Origin: Candidatus Zixiibacteriota bacterium
GTDB lineage: Bacteria; Zixibacteria; MSB-5A5; WJJR01
Direction of reading: 5' to 3'
Length of the DNA stretch: 30,450 nucleotides
NCBI GenBank assembly: GCA_020058315.1
Contig: JAGVEK010000271.1
Span: forward strand, 1 to 30,450
Part shown: positions 17,102 through 23,327 of the stretch, in pieces
How the letters are laid out: each line of letters opens with the position of its first letter
Numbering within the stretch: position 1 is the first letter of the stretch
Made by a program: the position numbers and the translations under genes
The notes under the pieces: model-generated
What the model was told of the DNA's origin: nothing
Databases searched by the model: none
The model's input: the letters and a program-made list of their open reading frames with translations, nothing else

Positions 17102-17206
17102 CTCATGACCTCCTGTGTGTCGTCGAGGGGTCAGGCTAAGGCGGCACAGCGCGGTCTCGAATTCAAAAGCGCAGCCATCCGGCGCATGGTTCAAGGGCGT
17201 CGTGGC

Positions 17207-17234
17207 GTTCGCGTGGCGTCGTTCGCGTGGCGTC
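17207..17234. repeat. Exact 14-bp tandem direct repeat
   Basis: GTTCGCGTGGCGTC occurs twice without a gap (17207-17220, 17221-17234), is preceded by a partial copy, and is followed by GTTC of a third. It lies about 105 bp upstream of the BRO gene start, so it could be a binding site for a regulator or a simple duplication. Confidence 0.6.
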
Positions 17235-17242
17235 GTTCAATT

Positions 17243-17694
17243 GGTGTAAAGAGCCTACACCCGCCTCCACAGGGAGAGGGGTTGGTGGTGGTGTTGTCAG
17301 ATGAGCACCTTCATCGCCGCGGATTTAGGCCCCGGGTCCCGCCTTGGCCTGTGTGTACACAGGGACGCCCCTTCTTCAGGAGTCTCGGATTCGACGAATG
17401 CTTGCGTCACAGCATTCACCGCCCTGCCCTCACGGCACAGGGTCACTCTCCCAGAGGAGAGATCGGGGAGATAACGTCTCCCAAACGGACCCTGTGCGGG
17501 GGTCAGCCGAAACTCCTGGGTTCCCCCACCCTCAGGCGGGGCGCCACTCGCTGCGTGAGCAGCCCTGGGCTACAGAGAACGCCTACTTGCCACACCGATG
17601 TGGGCAGCGACTGCGCTCTACGGAGGGTGGCGAACCCCCAATGTCGTTCTTGCCAAAGGCGGCTTCAAGGCCGCGTTGTGCCCGTCATGGGGCA
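17243..17694. ncRNA. Candidate structured RNA region
   Basis: Within 450 bp there are at least seven perfect stems: GGTGTA/TACACC (17243-17261), a three-way junction (17435-17497), GGGGG/CCCCC (17498-17527), GCTG/CAGC (17540-17553), CCACA/TGTGG with a CCGA loop (17590-17603), GCGGC/GCCGC (17659-17674) and TGCCC/GGGCA (17679-17694). Such ordered, closely packed stems are more typical of a large structured RNA, or of a single-stranded-DNA origin, than of random sequence. I do not recognise a known RNA family, and the transcribed strand is undecided. Confidence 0.4.
17435..17497. other. Perfect three-way junction fold
   Basis: The outer 10-bp stem GCACAGGGTC/GACCCTGTGC encloses two perfect 6-bp hairpins, CTCTCC/GGAGAG (17446-17461) and GGGAGA/TCTCCC (17466-17482). 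All pairs are Watson-Crick. This is visible directly in the sequence and is the strongest structural signal of the non-coding stretch. Confidence 0.65.
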
Positions 17695-17806
17695 TGAAAA
17701 ACTTTCCGTTAGTTTTGCGTAGGGTGTCGAGAATGCCCTGGAAGGCGCATAGACACTATGTTTTTGACGCACTCAGGGTTTCTCAGTTGTTTTTGCGCAG
17801 GGGTTC

Positions 17807-17827
17807 AAAAAAAACCGCCCATGGCGG
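17807..17827 (-). terminator. Rho-independent terminator, minus strand, inside the gene-free region
   Basis: On the minus strand CCGCC-ATG-GGCGG is followed by eight T. No protein gene of that strand ends here, so it should end an RNA transcribed from somewhere right of 17827. Confidence 0.65.
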
Positions 17828-18194
17828 CTGACCTGCAATTTGAAGGCGCGTGGCCTTGCTAGTCGGTTCGTTTCCGCTGATGCGGCTTGGGTAACCAGCC
17901 CGTCTATGGCGACGGATAGCCCTGATGCTATTTCAAGCGCAGCGCCAGTGGATTTTTGAATGATGGCCACTTGACTTGCGCTTTCGATCACGCATGGGAC
18001 GATAGACAGCAAACAATCGATCTAGCGCCACTACTCGCGACAACCTTCTATCAGGTTCGACTTTGATTCTGGTGTGCGGTCATCAAAGTGGAATCTTCTC
18101 TCAACTTATTGCACCTTGTCGCTGGAAATTCATTGTTCGCCACAAACAGAAAGAAAACGTCTATGGGAATGAAATGTGTGATAGCGCTTCACAG

Positions 18195-18209
18195 CTGACG
18201 ATCCGTCAG
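18195..18209. promoter_or_regulatory. Perfect inverted repeat upstream of the partition-like operon
   Basis: CTGACG and CGTCAG flank ATC. Together with the longer palindrome at 18244 it lies directly in front of the possible ParR/ParM genes and may be an operator or centromere-like site. Confidence 0.4.
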
Positions 18210-18243
18210 CATCTCCACTGTATCAGCATCTTGCGACCCTGCA

Positions 18244-18264
18244 GCGCGGTAAGCGTTACCGCGC
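18244..18264. promoter_or_regulatory. Perfect 21-bp inverted repeat before GTG 18272
   Basis: The 9-bp arms GCGCGGTAA and TTACCGCGC flank GCG and end eight bases before the GTG start. Long perfect arms favour an operator or partition site, although the same bases can also be read as codons of an extended N-terminus. Confidence 0.45.
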
Positions 18265-18271
18265 CAGACTG

Positions 18272-18691
18272 GTGAGCTATGTATTGGAGGTTGGCAGCGC
18301 CTTCCTGTTCGGCGTGGGGCATGCCGCAGAAGAATCGATGGTGTTGTCATACAGATCCTCCATCCCTGCAGAGATCCCACCATTACATGGCGCACCAGGC
18401 GCTCTGCGTCTGACGTTGGTGATCCCTGAGAGTGGTGCGACAGCGCTGCTGTACGCCCGTCTTCAGACGTTGCCGGAAGGTCAGGGCAAGCAGGACCGCG
18501 CAAGGTTGCTGGCGCAGGTTGTGCAGGCGGGGGTGAATGTGTTGTACCGCGGTGTCGTCCTGGTGGCGGTTGATCCGATGGCGCCAACCCTTCCCAAGCC
18601 CGACACGACGCCCTCAGCGCCAGCCACTCCGCCGTTGCCGAAGGAAATGCTGGGCTTCATGGACAACCTCTCGATGGACGGCTTGCAATAA
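18272..18691 (+). CDS. Unknown protein upstream of ParM-like gene, possible ParR/StbB-type partner
   Basis: From GTG 18272 the frame gives 139 residues: a mixed N-terminal part, LPEGQGKQDRARLLAQVVQA in the middle, and a proline-rich linker (PKPDTTPSAPATPPLPKE) leading to a short tail, MLGFMDNLSMDGLQ. The frame stays protein-like upstream of the GTG, reading RFTADDPSASPLYQHLATLQ and then RGKRYRARL, which resembles the start of small ribbon-helix-helix partition proteins. A stop at 18182 cuts it from any ATG unless one base at about 18184 is skipped. Thus the gene may be frameshifted near its 5' end, or start late at GTG. It lies 37 bp before the ParM-like gene, and a DNA-binding adaptor for the filament is the natural guess, not a demonstrated function. 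Confidence 0.55.
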   Translation: MSYVLEVGSAFLFGVGHAAEESMVLSYRSSIPAEIPPLHGAPGALRLTLVIPESGATALLYARLQTLPEGQGKQDRARLLAQVVQAGVNVLYRGVVLVAVDPMAPTLPKPDTTPSAPATPPLPKEMLGFMDNLSMDGLQ

Positions 18692-18728
18692 GCCGCCCCA
18701 TCATTCCCTTTCACAGAAGGAGTTTTTT

Positions 18729-19787
18729 ATGCATCAATTCATCATGGGCCTGGACGTGGGCTATGGCAACACCAAGGCGGTGTATTCCACTGAGAGCGGG
18801 GTTGAGCACAATCTTGTGCTGCCATCTGTCGCCCACGAGATTCTCGACCTGCAGCATTACCGCGATATGTCGGCCACCGGAAAGACCGATCAGACTCTGA
18901 TCACCGTGGAGGATCGGCACTTCGTCGTCGGGCCGTCGGCATCAGTCTTTGGCCGCACCCTGCATGACAACTACATCCTGACGCCGCAGTATCACGCGCT
19001 GGTGGCCGGGGCGCTGCACAGCGCCTTCGAGGAACTGGGGGATGCGACGGAGGAGGTGGATTCGATGGTTGTCGGTCTGCCGGTTTATGCCTTCTCCCGC
19101 CTGAAAGATCAGTTGCGCGAGCAGATGCTCAAACCCTTTGTGGTGCCGCTGCCGGCGGCGCTGCGGAGCCGATTCGGTGGAGAGTCGCTGACGGTGCGGA
19201 TTAAATCGGTGCGGGTCATGCCGCAGCCTGTTGGATCGGTAACCGACTGGCGCAGCCGCGCGACGGCGCAGATCGACGCCCAGGACATCGTGACGGTGTG
19301 CGACCCCGGGTACAAAACCTTTGACTGGTTCTCCATGCGCGGCAGCGTGGTGGTGCCGGAGTTGTCCGGCGCCTTCGATGGCGGCGGGTCGGAATTGCTG
19401 AAGGACGTGTCAGTGGCCATCACCCGTCAGCATCCCAATGCCTTGCTGGACATCCAGAGCATCGAGGAGGGAATGGAACGCAAGACGATGATGATGGTGG
19501 GGATTGGAAGGATTGAGTTCGAGCCTTTCCGCCCGATCATCGGAAAAGGGGCGCGGGTCATCGTGCGCCGCATGGCCGACATGCTTCAACGGGCGCAGCA
19601 GGAGAAGAAAAGCCGCATCGATCACCTCGTGCTGGCGGGCGGCGGGGCGACCTACTTTGAAGCTGCGGTGCGTGAGGTCTTCACGGGTTTTGCGCTGACC
19701 GTTCTGCCTCGCCCGGTGCTGTCTAACGCGCGCGGTTTCTGGCTGCTGGCCGCTCGCGCGCTGGCAACCGCGAAGCAATCCGCCTGA
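18729..19787 (+). CDS. parM: ParM/StbA-like actin-type ATPase
   Basis: The 352-residue protein has the actin/HSP70 ATPase motifs: phosphate-1 GLDVGYGNTK (residues 7-16), phosphate-2-like VCDPGYKTFDW (about 190-200), and the adenosine motif LVLAGGGATYF (about 300-310). Plasmid and ICE ParM proteins polymerise into filaments that move DNA copies apart, working with a DNA-binding ParR and a centromere site. AAGGAG lies a few bases before ATG 18729. The preceding small gene and the palindromes at 18195 and 18244 would suit the other two partition components. PRTRC-type protein D is a related alternative. Bases 19324-19356, encoding residues about 199-209, are nearly identical to the CRISPR-like spacer 1 kb downstream. 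Confidence 0.82.
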   Translation: MHQFIMGLDVGYGNTKAVYSTESGVEHNLVLPSVAHEILDLQHYRDMSATGKTDQTLITVEDRHFVVGPSASVFGRTLHDNYILTPQYHALVAGALHSAFEELGDATEEVDSMVVGLPVYAFSRLKDQLREQMLKPFVVPLPAALRSRFGGESLTVRIKSVRVMPQPVGSVTDWRSRATAQIDAQDIVTVCDPGYKTFDWFSMRGSVVVPELSGAFDGGGSELLKDVSVAITRQHPNALLDIQSIEEGMERKTMMMVGIGRIEFEPFRPIIGKGARVIVRRMADMLQRAQQEKKSRIDHLVLAGGGATYFEAAVREVFTGFALTVLPRPVLSNARGFWLLAARALATAKQSA

Positions 19788-19872
19788 TCGCCCTCCCTCG
19801 CGCATCCGCGGGTTGCATGGCGCGTGGTGCGTGAGAGGATGAATCATCCTTCGAACGGAGCAGCAGCAGACC

Positions 19873-20307
19873 ATGACGCAAGACAGCCTCACCATCGAAA
19901 AACCGACGACGCCCCGATTCGACCAAGATCTCTTTGTGTCGGCTCTCATGGCGGCGCGCGCAGCGATGGAAACGGACCTGCCCGATGTCATGGGGTTGTT
20001 CCTCCCGGAAACGGCGATGAACGACCTCGATCAAAGTGTCCGGCGTGATCTGTATGCCGCGAAGCGGTATGGGATTCATTTTGGCTGCCCGCGCCCGTTG
20101 TATCGGCGGCCCGAGTGCAATGAAATCAAGACTTTCGTGATCCCGTCAGTGGGGGGAAATTTGATTGTTGTGTTTTGTGTCGATGGCTCGGCGGCGGTTT
20201 GTCAAGCCAGTGATCGCAGAGCGACATTGCTGTATTGCGTGCCACGTGTTGGCTTCGAATTTTTGCAGCAGTGCGCCGATGGGTTGCCCCACGCATGCGG
20301 GGATTGA
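19873..20307 (+). CDS. Unknown 144-residue protein whose 3' end runs into a CRISPR-like repeat
   Basis: The frame starts at ATG 19873 and follows the ParM-like gene by 85 bp. The protein has a plain soluble composition with a segment FVIPSVGGNLIVVFCVDGSA that looks like a small beta-rich fold, and three cysteines in its last third. I do not recognise a family. The last residues (GLPHACGD) and the stop codon are supplied by the first CRISPR-type repeat (20282-20310), so the natural C-terminus may have been replaced when the repeat arrived. The ribosome binding site is weak. Role unknown. Confidence 0.6.
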   Translation: MTQDSLTIEKPTTPRFDQDLFVSALMAARAAMETDLPDVMGLFLPETAMNDLDQSVRRDLYAAKRYGIHFGCPRPLYRRPECNEIKTFVIPSVGGNLIVVFCVDGSAAVCQASDRRATLLYCVPRVGFEFLQQCADGLPHACGD

Positions 20308-20372
20308 AGGACTGGTTCTCCATGCGCGGCGGCGTGGTGGTGCGTATGCCCCGCGTGCGCGGGGATTGATGG
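20282..20372 (+). CRISPR. Two type I-E-like CRISPR repeats with one 33-nt spacer
   Basis: Repeats at 20282-20310 and 20344-20372 are 29 bases each and agree at 22 positions. Both have the type I-E layout: five bases, CCCC, a stem-loop, GGGG, then ATTGA. The second forms a perfect CCCCGC-GTGC-GCGGGG hairpin; the first has one A-C mismatch. The spacer 20311-20343 is exactly 33 bases, the I-E length. It matches 19324-19356 in the ParM-like gene at 32 of 33 positions. No cas genes are in the window, so any function would need a host I-E system. Confidence 0.7.
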
Positions 20373-20404
20373 GTATGTCACGCGCATAGCGCAAGGAGAA
20401 ACTA

Positions 20405-20761
20405 ATGCTGAACAAAAATCACCCGCCTCGCCGCGAGAATGAGGACGACCCAATCGAAGACGAACATGCCTGGGATATTTATCTTGGACATGGCTCGATC
20501 AACCCTCATTTCCCCGTCATGTTTGATGGTGGCGCGACGATTGAGCGGCCCAGATTTGTGTGCGTTTACTGCGGCAACCCCATGTCTGATGTGCGTGGCA
20601 AGGTGCGCAAGACAGCCGCTGCGGCGATGATCGAGGCGGCGGGCATGTGCGAGGGGTGTAATGAGGTCGTGGGGTTCGACACGCGAATCCGCGCTGACGG
20701 CACCGTTGACAGAATGTATGTGATTGGTGAACAGGTGTTTTTGCCGGCGATCAAGGCCTGA
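20405..20761 (+). CDS. Small zinc-ribbon protein, function unknown
   Basis: The 118-residue product has an acidic N-terminus (NEDDPIEDEHAWDIYLGHGS) and a four-cysteine zinc-ribbon pattern, CVYCGN about 30 residues before MCEGCNEVVG. Such ribbons bind nucleic acid or protein; nothing more specific is recognisable. ATG 20405 has AAGGAG six bases upstream, and a small GCGC-ATA-GCGC hairpin directly precedes that site. It lies just after the CRISPR-like unit in the plus-strand operon of the element. Confidence 0.7.
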   Translation: MLNKNHPPRRENEDDPIEDEHAWDIYLGHGSINPHFPVMFDGGATIERPRFVCVYCGNPMSDVRGKVRKTAAAAMIEAAGMCEGCNEVVGFDTRIRADGTVDRMYVIGEQVFLPAIKA

Positions 20762-20785
20762 CACCGGCGCAAGGTCGTCCAGGAC

Positions 20786-20812
20786 ATCGGCCCCACGCGC
20801 GAGATTGAAGTG
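20786..20812 (+). repeat. Degenerate third CRISPR-like repeat
   Basis: GGCCCCACGCGCG, then AGATTGAAG, lines up with the first repeat (GCCCCACGC ... GATTGAAG) with about three bases missing in the right stem arm. It follows the zinc-ribbon gene rather than an adjoining spacer. Confidence 0.35.
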
Positions 20813-20904
20813 GGATTGAACATGACAATGGCGCGTGATTCTCTTGTGATTCGGCATCACAAACCGCCCTGCGCTTGATAGATTGGCGCAAGGAGGATTT
20901 TGCC

Positions 20905-21237
20905 ATGCGCATCAAACCAGTTGCTGTTTTTATCGCCATCGCATCGGCGCTCGCCATGCAGTCTGCGGCCTCGGCCTGCACCGTTACGCCGGCTGTCGGC
21001 GGTACCTTTTATGGACAGGGACTGATTGGCCAGTATTGCTGGATCAACCGCCCGCAGCAGGGGACCGTCACCGGCCAGTGCTGGGGCTGCACGAGCAGCG
21101 GGGGCTTCTTTGGCGGAAGCAAGTGTGGCTGGCGTCCCTTTGCCGGAACGGCAGAACCGTCTGGCCCTCCAACCTACGGATATAGGTTCGACGTCTTCAG
21201 CGACATCGGCCATGCGGTCAAGGAGTGCGGACAGTGA
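20905..21237 (+). CDS. Secreted six-cysteine protein, function unknown
   Basis: The 110-residue precursor has a clear Sec signal peptide (MRIKPVAVFIAIASALAMQS, cleavage likely after ASA near residue 24). The mature part of about 86 residues has exactly six cysteines and is rich in glycine, with QCWGCTSSGGFFGGSKCGW in the middle. An even cysteine number in an exported protein points to disulfide bonds. AAGGAGG sets ATG 20905 rather than the in-frame start at 20875. It overlaps the next gene, a DsbG-like thiol-disulfide protein, by 4 bp, so the two are coupled and the second may fold the first. A role in mating or in the envelope is possible, but no family is recognised. Confidence 0.75.
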   Translation: MRIKPVAVFIAIASALAMQSAASACTVTPAVGGTFYGQGLIGQYCWINRPQQGTVTGQCWGCTSSGGFFGGSKCGWRPFAGTAEPSGPPTYGYRFDVFSDIGHAVKECGQ

Positions 21238-22076
21238 TTTTGGCGCAGCCCATAGAAAAAATCTTGCAAACAAAAAAGGAACTCGCGGCTGCCATGCTGT
21301 TCGCGGCGATCTGCGTCGCACCGGTGGCGGCTCACGCAGCACCCTCCCCGCTGGGCAGCGTCGTTGCGGCGGCAACGCAAGGCGCTGTGATCGTCGACAA
21401 AACGGCGGGCGGCCCGTCCAAGGACCTGACTGCCATCATCGGCCATCTCAAGAGCGACCCCGCTCACCGAGTGGTGCTGTGGCTGGTGGACGGCAAGTAT
21501 GTTCTGGCTGGATCGCTGTTCGATGCCAGCGGAGCGGACCTCTCGAAACAGACGGCGATTCAGGAGGGGCTGATCCCCAAGCCGATGACCGGCGCGCAAG
21601 CGTTTGCCATTGCCAAACCTGCGCATGCCATCCTGGTCGGCAAGTCCGGGCCGGAGATCACGGCATTTGAAGACCCAGACTGCTCGGCGTGCCATGCGAT
21701 GAACCAGGACATTGCCAAAGCCATCGACGCGGGCAAGTTGCGGGTGCGCGTCATCCCGGTCGGATTCCTGAAGCCAGACAGCATCGCCCGTGCCTCGGCG
21801 ATCCTGTCCGCCAAAGAGCCCGCCGCGGCGTGGCGGGCCAATGAAGCCGAGTTCAACGTCCAGGCCGAAATGGGCGGCTATCCCATTGGTCACCCGGCAC
21901 CATCCGCCATGGCGCACGTGCAGTCGAACACGCAGTTGCTGTCCCGCGTCAACCAGGGCCAAATCGCCACGCCGACGCTTCTGTACTGCGACAAGGCAGG
22001 CGAGCCGCAGATGATGCGTGGGTGGCAGGACAGCCTCTTGTCAAAACTTGGCGCCGCAGGCTGCATGCCGCACTGA
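21234..22076 (+). CDS. DsbG/DsbC-like periplasmic thiol:disulfide protein
   Basis: This 280-residue protein has an N-terminal signal (hydrophobic LAAAMLFAAICVAPVAAHA), a dimerisation-like N domain, and a thioredoxin-fold domain with the active site DPDCSACH (Cys150-x-x-Cys153) and the cis-proline loop ATPTLLYCD. This is the arrangement of DsbC/DsbG isomerases, which correct or protect disulfides of exported proteins. The start is taken as GTG 21234, nine bases after AAGGAG and overlapping the previous stop by GTGA; ATG 21294 would cut into the signal peptide. Thioredoxin-fold proteins of this type are common on conjugative elements, where they help fold pilus and secretion components. The partner gene just upstream is the obvious candidate substrate. 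Confidence 0.82.
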   Translation: MILAQPIEKILQTKKELAAAMLFAAICVAPVAAHAAPSPLGSVVAAATQGAVIVDKTAGGPSKDLTAIIGHLKSDPAHRVVLWLVDGKYVLAGSLFDASGADLSKQTAIQEGLIPKPMTGAQAFAIAKPAHAILVGKSGPEITAFEDPDCSACHAMNQDIAKAIDAGKLRVRVIPVGFLKPDSIARASAILSAKEPAAAWRANEAEFNVQAEMGGYPIGHPAPSAMAHVQSNTQLLSRVNQGQIATPTLLYCDKAGEPQMMRGWQDSLLSKLGAAGCMPH

Positions 22077-22089
22077 AAACGACGACCAC

Positions 22090-22125
22090 AAAAAGCCCCC
22101 GCGCAGCCATTGGCTGCCGAGGGGT
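22090..22125 (-). terminator. Rho-independent terminator after tacT
   Basis: On the minus strand CCCC and GCAGCC pair with GGCTGC and GGGG around AAT, followed by a run of five T. It lies 5 bp beyond the acetyltransferase stop, and between two convergent genes. Confidence 0.7.
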
Positions 22126-22130
22126 GTGAG

Positions 22131-22598
22131 TTAAAACGTCAAGAAAAGATTTTGTGGATGGTCCGCCATCCGCTCAAAACCATAGCGTTGGTAGAAATCG
22201 ACTGCGGACAGCTTTGCATTAACGACAAGGCCAATGCCACCGACCTCACCAGCAATACGAGTTGCTCGGTCAATGGCATCAAAGAGCATGAACTCTCCAA
22301 TGCCTTTCCCACGATGCCCTAACGCTGTCGCCAGCCGCCCAAGGCGAAAAGCGGGAACCTTGGTGGGTAACCTTTTCCCGTATTGTGCAGGCAGATTGGC
22401 GTTAATCAGTTCGGCCAGACTCAGGGCGTAGAAGCCGAGGATTTCTGCGCTGGTCTCATCGGCTACCGAGACAAACGTCGAAGAAACCCCCTTCTCCTTA
22501 TGTTGCCTGGCGGTCTGTTTGAGCCAGCCATTCAGGTCTGTATCGCCGCAATCAAAGCTCTTCCTGTCATGTCTGTCGTCAAGCGGTAGAACCAGCAT
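22131..22598 (-). CDS. tacT: GNAT-family acetyltransferase toxin (TacT-like)
   Basis: TacT-type toxins acetylate the amino group of charged tRNAs and stop translation. The 155-residue protein has the GNAT fold: the N-terminal CGDTDLNGWLKQTARQH of this toxin group, the acetyl-CoA loop LGHRGKGIGEFML near residue 95, and the C-terminal FYQRYGFERM with the general acid Tyr. Length and gene order (antitoxin first, 20-bp overlap) fit TacAT modules. It stabilises the mobile element by addiction, or acts in stress or phage response. The target specificity cannot be read from sequence. Confidence 0.88.
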   Translation of the reverse strand: MLVLPLDDRHDRKSFDCGDTDLNGWLKQTARQHKEKGVSSTFVSVADETSAEILGFYALSLAELINANLPAQYGKRLPTKVPAFRLGRLATALGHRGKGIGEFMLFDAIDRATRIAGEVGGIGLVVNAKLSAVDFYQRYGFERMADHPQNLFLTF

Positions 22599-22869
22599 CG
22601 TTCTTTAACCTCTGATAACGGGCTTGTGCTTGTAGGAACGTCGCGTTGCGCGGCGGCGGATTCTCCATCATCTCCAGCAGCCTCAAGGATTCCCGACGAG
22701 TCAGGACAATCGATGATTCGCTTTCAATGACCCTCTCCGCCTTTTCCAGCGCCGCTTGCACGACAAACTGGTTGAGCGTGGCGCCAACGAGATCCGCTGC
22801 CGCTTGCAGTTTTTCCTGCACATGGTCAGTGATTCTCGTGGTCAGCCGCTTCCCTGTTTGAGCGAGCAT
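22579..22869 (-). CDS. tacA: DUF1778 ribbon-helix-helix antitoxin (TacA-like)
   Basis: This is the antitoxin for the acetyltransferase just downstream. It has 96 residues: an N-terminal ribbon-helix-helix DNA-binding domain (RLTTRITDHVQEKLQAAADL, then VGATLNQFVVQAALEKAERV) and a C-terminal toxin-wrapping tail, LEMMENPPPRNATFLQAQARY. ATG 22869 has AAGGA seven bases upstream; an upstream in-frame start at 22926 would add residues unlike the family. It overlaps tacT by 20 bp. RHH antitoxins usually repress their own promoter; no clear palindrome is seen upstream. Confidence 0.88.
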   Translation of the reverse strand: MLAQTGKRLTTRITDHVQEKLQAAADLVGATLNQFVVQAALEKAERVIESESSIVLTRRESLRLLEMMENPPPRNATFLQAQARYQRLKNDAGSTA

Positions 22870-22922
22870 GGCAGCATCCTTGTTAGCCAGTGGTTGATGA
22901 CATCGAGTATAGTTTAATGGCG

Positions 22923-23246
22923 TCATTTTGTCACCACCATCATGCGTTCCCGCATTTCTGCGACGAAGGCGCTCGGCTCCATCAGCCCATAACGGGCCAA
23001 ACGAACCGGGATGTCTTCAAGGGCCAGGTCTCCGTTTTCGATGCGTTGCAGCATGAATTTGGCGAGGTCGTCCTCCGACAGGCTCACATTGGCCTTGGCA
23101 GTCGCTGCATTGCAGAGCGCACCGGCTTCTTGCCACGCCTGATGTTCAGCGTCCGTCATGGTGTCATCGCCTTCCATGCCATGCTTTTCCACCATGTCAC
23201 TGGCAAATTTCCAAATGGCTTGAAGCGCTTCGAGTGTCTTGCTCAT
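22923..23246 (-). CDS. Unknown 107-residue helical protein
   Basis: This is a soluble, acidic, mostly helical protein starting MSKTLEALQAIWKFASDMVE and ending in EMRERMMVVTK. There are two cysteine-free helices around DDLAKFMLQRIENGDLALED. I recognise no family or catalytic motif. AAGGA lies upstream of ATG 23246. It is separated from the upstream gene by a strong hairpin (23279-23305) and from tacA by about 50 bp, so it could share the element's minus-strand transcript. Confidence 0.65.
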   Translation of the reverse strand: MSKTLEALQAIWKFASDMVEKHGMEGDDTMTDAEHQAWQEAGALCNAATAKANVSLSEDDLAKFMLQRIENGDLALEDIPVRLARYGLMEPSAFVAEMRERMMVVTK

Positions 23247-23278
23247 ATACAGATTCCTTATTGAGTTGCGGCGTCATC

Positions 23279-23305
23279 CCCTGCGGGCCTGACCGACCCG
23301 CAGGG
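23279..23305. other. Perfect 9-bp stem hairpin between two minus-strand genes
   Basis: CCCTGCGGG pairs with CCCGCAGGG around a 9-base loop. It lacks a T-run on either strand, so it is not a textbook terminator. It may be an RNA processing or stability element. Confidence 0.5.
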
Positions 23306-23327
23306 TTGAAAGTTGTGTGAAACGCTT

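Larger units (their letters stand above)
17102..18162. other. Non-coding stretch of about 1.1 kb with dense inverted repeats
   Basis: No open frame here looks like a protein, and codon patterns are irregular. The region holds a 14-bp tandem repeat, many stable hairpins between 17243 and 17694, a minus-strand terminator at 17807, and then sequence without recognisable features up to the partition-like operon. It probably contains one or more structured RNAs or a DNA replication/transfer site of the element. Confidence 0.6.

Noticed and set aside
17773..18012. 79-codon minus-strand frame in the gene-free region
   Set aside because: A strong terminator falls inside its last codons and there is no clear ribosome binding site; I keep the terminator but not the gene.
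20126..20453. Minus-strand frames reading NPRMRGA and SIPACVG-like peptides
   Set aside because: These are typical spurious translations of type I-E CRISPR repeats, which supports the repeat call and not a protein.
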